A stretch of 64,000 nt of DNA. Origin: Actinomadura barringtoniae (GTDB lineage Bacteria; Actinomycetota; Actinomycetes; Streptosporangiales; Streptosporangiaceae). Shown here piece after piece: positions 61,272-64,000 of this stretch (position 1 is the stretch's first letter; every line of letters begins with the position of its first letter). A model generated the notes under the pieces. The model was not told where the DNA came from, did no database searches, and worked only from the letters and a program-made list of their open reading frames with translations. The stretch spans positions 105,823 through 169,822 of the forward strand of contig NZ_JAGEOJ010000026.1 of the NCBI RefSeq assembly GCF_017573505.1, in the 5' to 3' direction. Both the position numbers and the translations under genes were made by a program.

Positions 61272-62657
61272 GTGTCCGAAGGAACCCCGATGGGTCAGGC
61301 GCTCACCGACCTCGCAGCCCAAGCCCCGGACCGCCCGGCCCTCACCTGCGGCTCAACAACGCTCACCCGGCGCCAGCTGGACGAGAAATCCAACTCCCTG
61401 GCCTGGGCGCTCCTAGATCAGGGCATCGAACCCGGCTCCCGCGTGGCCCTGATCCTCCCCAACGGCCCGGACTTCGTAGTCACCACCCTCGCCATCTGGA
61501 AGGCCGGCGGCACACCCATCCCCATCGCCCCGAAGATGCCGCCCGCCGAACGAGCCGCCATCCTCGCCCTGGCAAACCCCGCCCTGACCATCGAAGAACC
61601 CCTCACCCCCGCCAAACCCCCCACGCCCCCACCCCCAGCCGTCCCCCGCCCCTGGAAAATCCTCACTTCCGGAGGCAGCACAGGCCGTCCCAAGCTGATC
61701 GCCACCACAGAAAGCGGCACCCTGGAAAACGCGGTCCTCTTCGGTCTGGCAGGCCAGATGCAGGAGAACCGCACAGCCCTGCTGACAGCACCCCTGACCC
61801 ACAACGGCCCCTTCATGGCCATGGCCTCGGCCCTGCTCTTCGGCAACCACGTGGTCCTCATGGAGCGCTTCGACGCCGCGAAAGCACTAGCTCTCCTCCA
61901 AGACCACCAGGTGGACTGGATGTACGCGGTGCCCACGATGATGCACCGCATCTGGCGCCTAGAAGAAAGACCACCCCTCCCAGCCCTCCGCACCGTCTTC
62001 CACCTGGCGGCTCCCATAGCCCCCTGGCTCAAACAGGCCTGGATCGACTGGCTGGGCCCCGAAAAGATCTGGGAGCTCTACGCCGGCACCGAGTCCCAAG
62101 CCGCGACCCTCATCAGCGGCACCGAGTGGCTGGAACACCGAGGCAGCGTAGGCCGCCCCATCAAGGGCGAAATAGAGATCCGCACCCCCACCGGAGAGCC
62201 CGCACCCCCCAACACCACAGGCACAGTCTGGATGCGCCCCACGACAGGCCCCACGTACACCTACCTAGGCAAGACCCCCACCACCAACTGGGAGTCCCTA
62301 GGCGACATGGGCCACATGGACGCCGACGGCTACCTCTACCTCACCGACCGCGAGACCGACATGATCCTCGTAGGCGGCTCCAACGTGTACCCCGCCGAGA
62401 TCGAGGCCGCCCTAGAAGAACACCCCAACGTGACGAGCTCCGCCGTAATAGGACTCCCCCACGAAGACCTAGGCAACGTCCCCCACGCGATCGTCCAACT
62501 AAGCACCCCCACCCCAGACGCCGACCTCCTAAAACACCTCACGGCTCGTCTAGCCCCCTACAAGCTCCCCCGCACCTTCGAACGGACCGAAGACCCCCTC
62601 CGCGACGACGCCGGAAAGGTCCGCCGCTCCGCCCTCCGAGCCGCCCGCCTCCCCTGA
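61272..62657 (+). CDS. AMP-dependent acyl-CoA synthetase/ligase
   Basis: A 461-residue ANL-superfamily enzyme. P-loop-like motif ILTSGGSTGRPKLI (about 132-145), the A5 motif YAGTESQ, A7/A8 region YLTDRETDMILVGGSNVYPAEIEAAL and the C-terminal catalytic Lys in DDAGKVRRS are all there. It adenylates a carboxylate and transfers it to CoA or another acceptor. At 461 residues it is short for the family. The GTG at 61272 has GAAGGGAG seven bases upstream. The gene is rich in A-ending codons (CTA, GTA, ATA, AGA) unlike its neighbours. Confidence 0.9.
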   Translation: MSEGTPMGQALTDLAAQAPDRPALTCGSTTLTRRQLDEKSNSLAWALLDQGIEPGSRVALILPNGPDFVVTTLAIWKAGGTPIPIAPKMPPAERAAILALANPALTIEEPLTPAKPPTPPPPAVPRPWKILTSGGSTGRPKLIATTESGTLENAVLFGLAGQMQENRTALLTAPLTHNGPFMAMASALLFGNHVVLMERFDAAKALALLQDHQVDWMYAVPTMMHRIWRLEERPPLPALRTVFHLAAPIAPWLKQAWIDWLGPEKIWELYAGTESQAATLISGTEWLEHRGSVGRPIKGEIEIRTPTGEPAPPNTTGTVWMRPTTGPTYTYLGKTPTTNWESLGDMGHMDADGYLYLTDRETDMILVGGSNVYPAEIEAALEEHPNVTSSAVIGLPHEDLGNVPHAIVQLSTPTPDADLLKHLTARLAPYKLPRTFERTEDPLRDDAGKVRRSALRAARLP

Positions 62658-62668
62658 CCGATATCGAG

Positions 62669-62698
62669 TTGGCGCCCACCTCAGCCATCGCGTATGCT
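62669..62698 (+). promoter_or_regulatory. Promoter of the tRNA operon
   Basis: TTGGCG (62669-62674), 18-bp spacer, TATGCT (62693-62698), about 70 bp upstream of tRNA-Asp. Confidence 0.55.
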
Positions 62699-62769
62699 CT
62701 CGGACGTCGCCAAGAACGGCCCTAGCCGGTCAGGAGACATCCCCCGAGCCGCTAAGCTCGGATCAGCAA

Positions 62770-62847
62770 GGTCCTGTGGAGCAGTTAGGAGTGCTCGCCA
62801 CCCTGTCAAGGTGGAGGCCGCGGGTTCAAATCCCGTCAGGACCGCCA
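62770..62847 (+). tRNA. tRNA-Asp (GTC)
   Basis: Acceptor arms GGTCCTG (62770) and CAGGACC pair fully. Anticodon loop CTGTCAA shows GTC. T loop is GGGTTCAAATCCC. The CCA end (62845-62847) is encoded. Confidence 0.95.
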
Positions 62848-62866
62848 GACGTGCGAAGCACGTCAT

Positions 62867-62940
62867 GGGCAGGTAGCTCAGTCGGTACGAGCGTCCGCCT
62901 GAAAAGCGGAAGGTCGGCGGTTCGACCCCGCCCCTGCCCA
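62867..62940 (+). tRNA. tRNA-Phe (GAA)
   Basis: Acceptor arms GGGCAGG (62867) and CCTGCCC pair fully. The anticodon stem TCCGC/GCGGA closes loop CTGAAAA, anticodon GAA. T arm GGCGGTTCGACCCCGCC. CCA is not encoded (next bases CCT). It lies 19 bp after tRNA-Asp, probably in one transcript. Confidence 0.95.
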
Positions 62941-62958
62941 CCTCTACAAGCACCAAGA

Positions 62959-62997
62959 AATGGCTCCTGACCAGCATGTACGCGGTCAGGGGCCATT
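62959..62997 (+). terminator. Terminator of the tRNA operon
   Basis: AATGGCTCCTGACC (62959-62972) pairs with GGTCAGGGGCCATT (62984-62997), 14 pairs with one G-U, loop of 11 bases. Confidence 0.8.
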
Positions 62998-63856
62998 CTC
63001 GCCTGTCCGACTGTGTCCGGCTGTCACCGACCGCCTGCGGTTGATCGTGCGGAATACGTGCGGAACTCAGTCGCCTGTACGACCTGCTCAGCACGTCGTC
63101 GGCGGCCTAGCTTGCCCTCTCGACAACGACACAGCATCCTGCTGCGCCGCCCCGCAAGAAAGATCCGCGCCCTGCTCAACGTCCGGGCGCCCAGCGCGCC
63201 CCGGCATCCCGCCGGATGAGAACTTTCTCTACGTCTTCAAGGGCGCCCCGCTTCGCGGGTCGCCGGGCGGCCGCGCGCGGACGGCGCGGCGGGCGTGCGG
63301 CCTCTCCGGCCGACCCGCCACGCCGATCCGCCCGAGGCCGCCCCACCACAGCGGAGCCACCTGAAAAACGCAAGCGAGGACTCACCCGCAGGGAGACATC
63401 CCCATCGCTCGCAGCCAACGGGTGCAGACCGCCGGCAACTCGCAGAGCTCGCTAACGGGGTGGACAGCATGGTTGGCCGGCCCGTTCATGTAGCCGACAG
63501 GCGTTGCCAGCCCTGAGCACGTGCGTCTGGGGACGGGTCGAAGCACTCATTCGCGCGCCAAACTCTGTCAAACTGTCTCGCTGTTCGCGCATGAGCACTT
63601 GGAACGGTCGGGTGTCCGTGCAGATAGTCATGGAGCCGATCCCGCAGCATCAAGGAGACCCTGACGAGCAAAGGATGGCGCGGAGACACTCCGTTCGGCA
63701 GGGCGATGAGAGGTTGAAACTCGGGTCGAAGGTGCGTGGCCCCAGCCGATCTCTTGAGGGTGTTGCCGGATCGCGTTACGTCGGGGAATGTAGGAACGAA
63801 CAATAGGCTGCATGCCCAAGCAGCCACGGCGTCTGGGCTTCACCAGATATGCATGA
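62998..63856. other. 0.86-kb region downstream of tRNA-Phe without a convincing gene
   Basis: I find no frame with family motifs or good codon bias. Composition drops in 63440-63856 relative to the rest. GC-rich inverted and repeated short words occur around 63240-63340. Possible debris of an element integrated at tRNA-Phe. Confidence 0.5.
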
Positions 63857-63869
63857 TCATTGATCATGC
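63851..63869. repeat. 19-bp near-perfect palindrome at the TPR gene end
   Basis: GCATGATCA-T-TGATCATGC, 9-bp arms with one central base, includes the stop codon of the TPR fragment (63857-63859). Confidence 0.75.
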
Positions 63870-64000
63870 AACCAGCTTGCGGTAACCCGTGTACTCGGAT
63901 GATCAGCACCAAGCACCCTCTTCTTGTCGGCTAGGACCTGCCGGAACAGAGCTTCGGCTTCGGCCGTATTTCCCTGGGCCGCCACCATCCGGGCGACCTC
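63857..64000 (-). CDS. TPR-repeat protein, C-terminal end (5' part beyond window)
   Basis: The last 47 codons read in frame to the window end: AAQGNTAEAEALFRQVLADK, then KRVLGADHPSTRVTASWLHDQ shortened here, then TGA. The pattern A-x-AEALFRQVLADKxRVLGxDHPST is the typical TPR unit of actinomycete NB-ARC/TPR (STAND) or kinesin-light-chain-like proteins. The tail departs from the usual TPR after ASW, so it may be truncated by the palindromic junction. What precedes it is not visible. Confidence 0.75.
   Translation of the reverse strand, partial: EVARMVAAQGNTAEAEALFRQVLADKKRVLGADHPSTRVTASWLHDQ

Noticed and set aside
62998..63856. Integrase or recombinase remnant after tRNA-Phe
   Set aside because: I looked for the tyrosine-recombinase R..H-x-x-R..Y pattern and for a duplicated tRNA end and found neither; kept only as a question about what lies past the window.
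63486..63912. Short open frames on the minus strand (113 and 94 codons)
   Set aside because: Poor codon bias, no motifs, and one overlaps the true TPR reading frame in another phase.

Overview
The window is 64 kb of very GC-rich DNA with strong third-position GC bias, many GTG starts, frequent 4-bp start/stop overlaps and promoters that place the start codon at the likely transcription start (leaderless). Together with WhiJ/DUF397-type regulators, SigE-type ECF sigma factors, a Ser/Thr kinase with an outer domain, DUF4097 proteins and many secreted proteins, this points to an actinomycete, most likely a filamentous soil member of the Streptosporangiales (Thermomonosporaceae or Streptosporangiaceae). 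The genus is inference. There is no rRNA, insertion sequence, integrase or CRISPR array. Nearly every gene is intact.

Layout. 0-4.4 kb: a minus-strand operon of aldehyde dehydrogenase, FAD amine/imino-acid oxidase and Glu/Leu dehydrogenase, next to a ProC-like reductase (amino- or imino-acid catabolism). 4.4-9.5 kb: a DUF4097 protein divergent from a two-domain MarR-type regulator, then a MacB/FtsX-type ABC exporter. 9.5-16.7 kb: cupin, a divergent pair of hypotheticals, a TetR / TetX-like flavin monooxygenase pair sharing a striking 18-bp repeated operator, an ATPase / XRE / DUF397 regulatory set, an SDR and a Tat-exported protein. 16.7-20.2 kb: a sigma factor fused to its own zinc anti-sigma-like domain, membrane segments and an outer domain, a gene relic, and a GH19 chitinase. 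20.2-26.2 kb: two-component system, DUF4097 protein and a second FtsX-type ABC exporter. 26.2-32.5 kb: Ser/Thr kinase, SDR, lipoprotein, RidA/CGNR-regulator pair, fused 2-oxoacid dehydrogenase E1. 32.5-41.7 kb: mostly regulator-target pairs (TetR with NmrA-like and MFS, ArsR with MFS, XRE with dienelactone hydrolase and CMD) with visible palindromic operators. 41.6-46.3 kb: a branched-chain amino-acid ABC transporter with a permease-ATPase fusion. 46.5-53.6 kb: ornithine cyclodeaminase family, ECF sigma with membrane partner, orphan histidine kinase, glycerophosphodiesterase, membrane class III cyclase. 53.7-55.9 kb: an ARE-type ABC-F protein behind a 456-nt leader that begins with a 15-codon upstream ORF. 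56-60.6 kb: amino-acid permease and a NitT/TauT-type ABC importer with no ATPase gene. 60.7-64 kb: secreted protein, acyl-CoA ligase with odd codon use, tRNA-Asp and tRNA-Phe, about 0.9 kb without convincing genes, and the end of a TPR gene.

The theme is sensing at the cell surface and antibiotic or small-molecule response: several regulators each sit beside one exporter or redox enzyme. The best candidates for something new are the ABC-F leader (uORF, six 22-bp repeats, hairpin next to the ribosome binding site), the one-polypeptide sigma/anti-sigma membrane sensor, and the recurrent tandem duplication of gene 3' ends in which the stop codon itself is repeated in frame.
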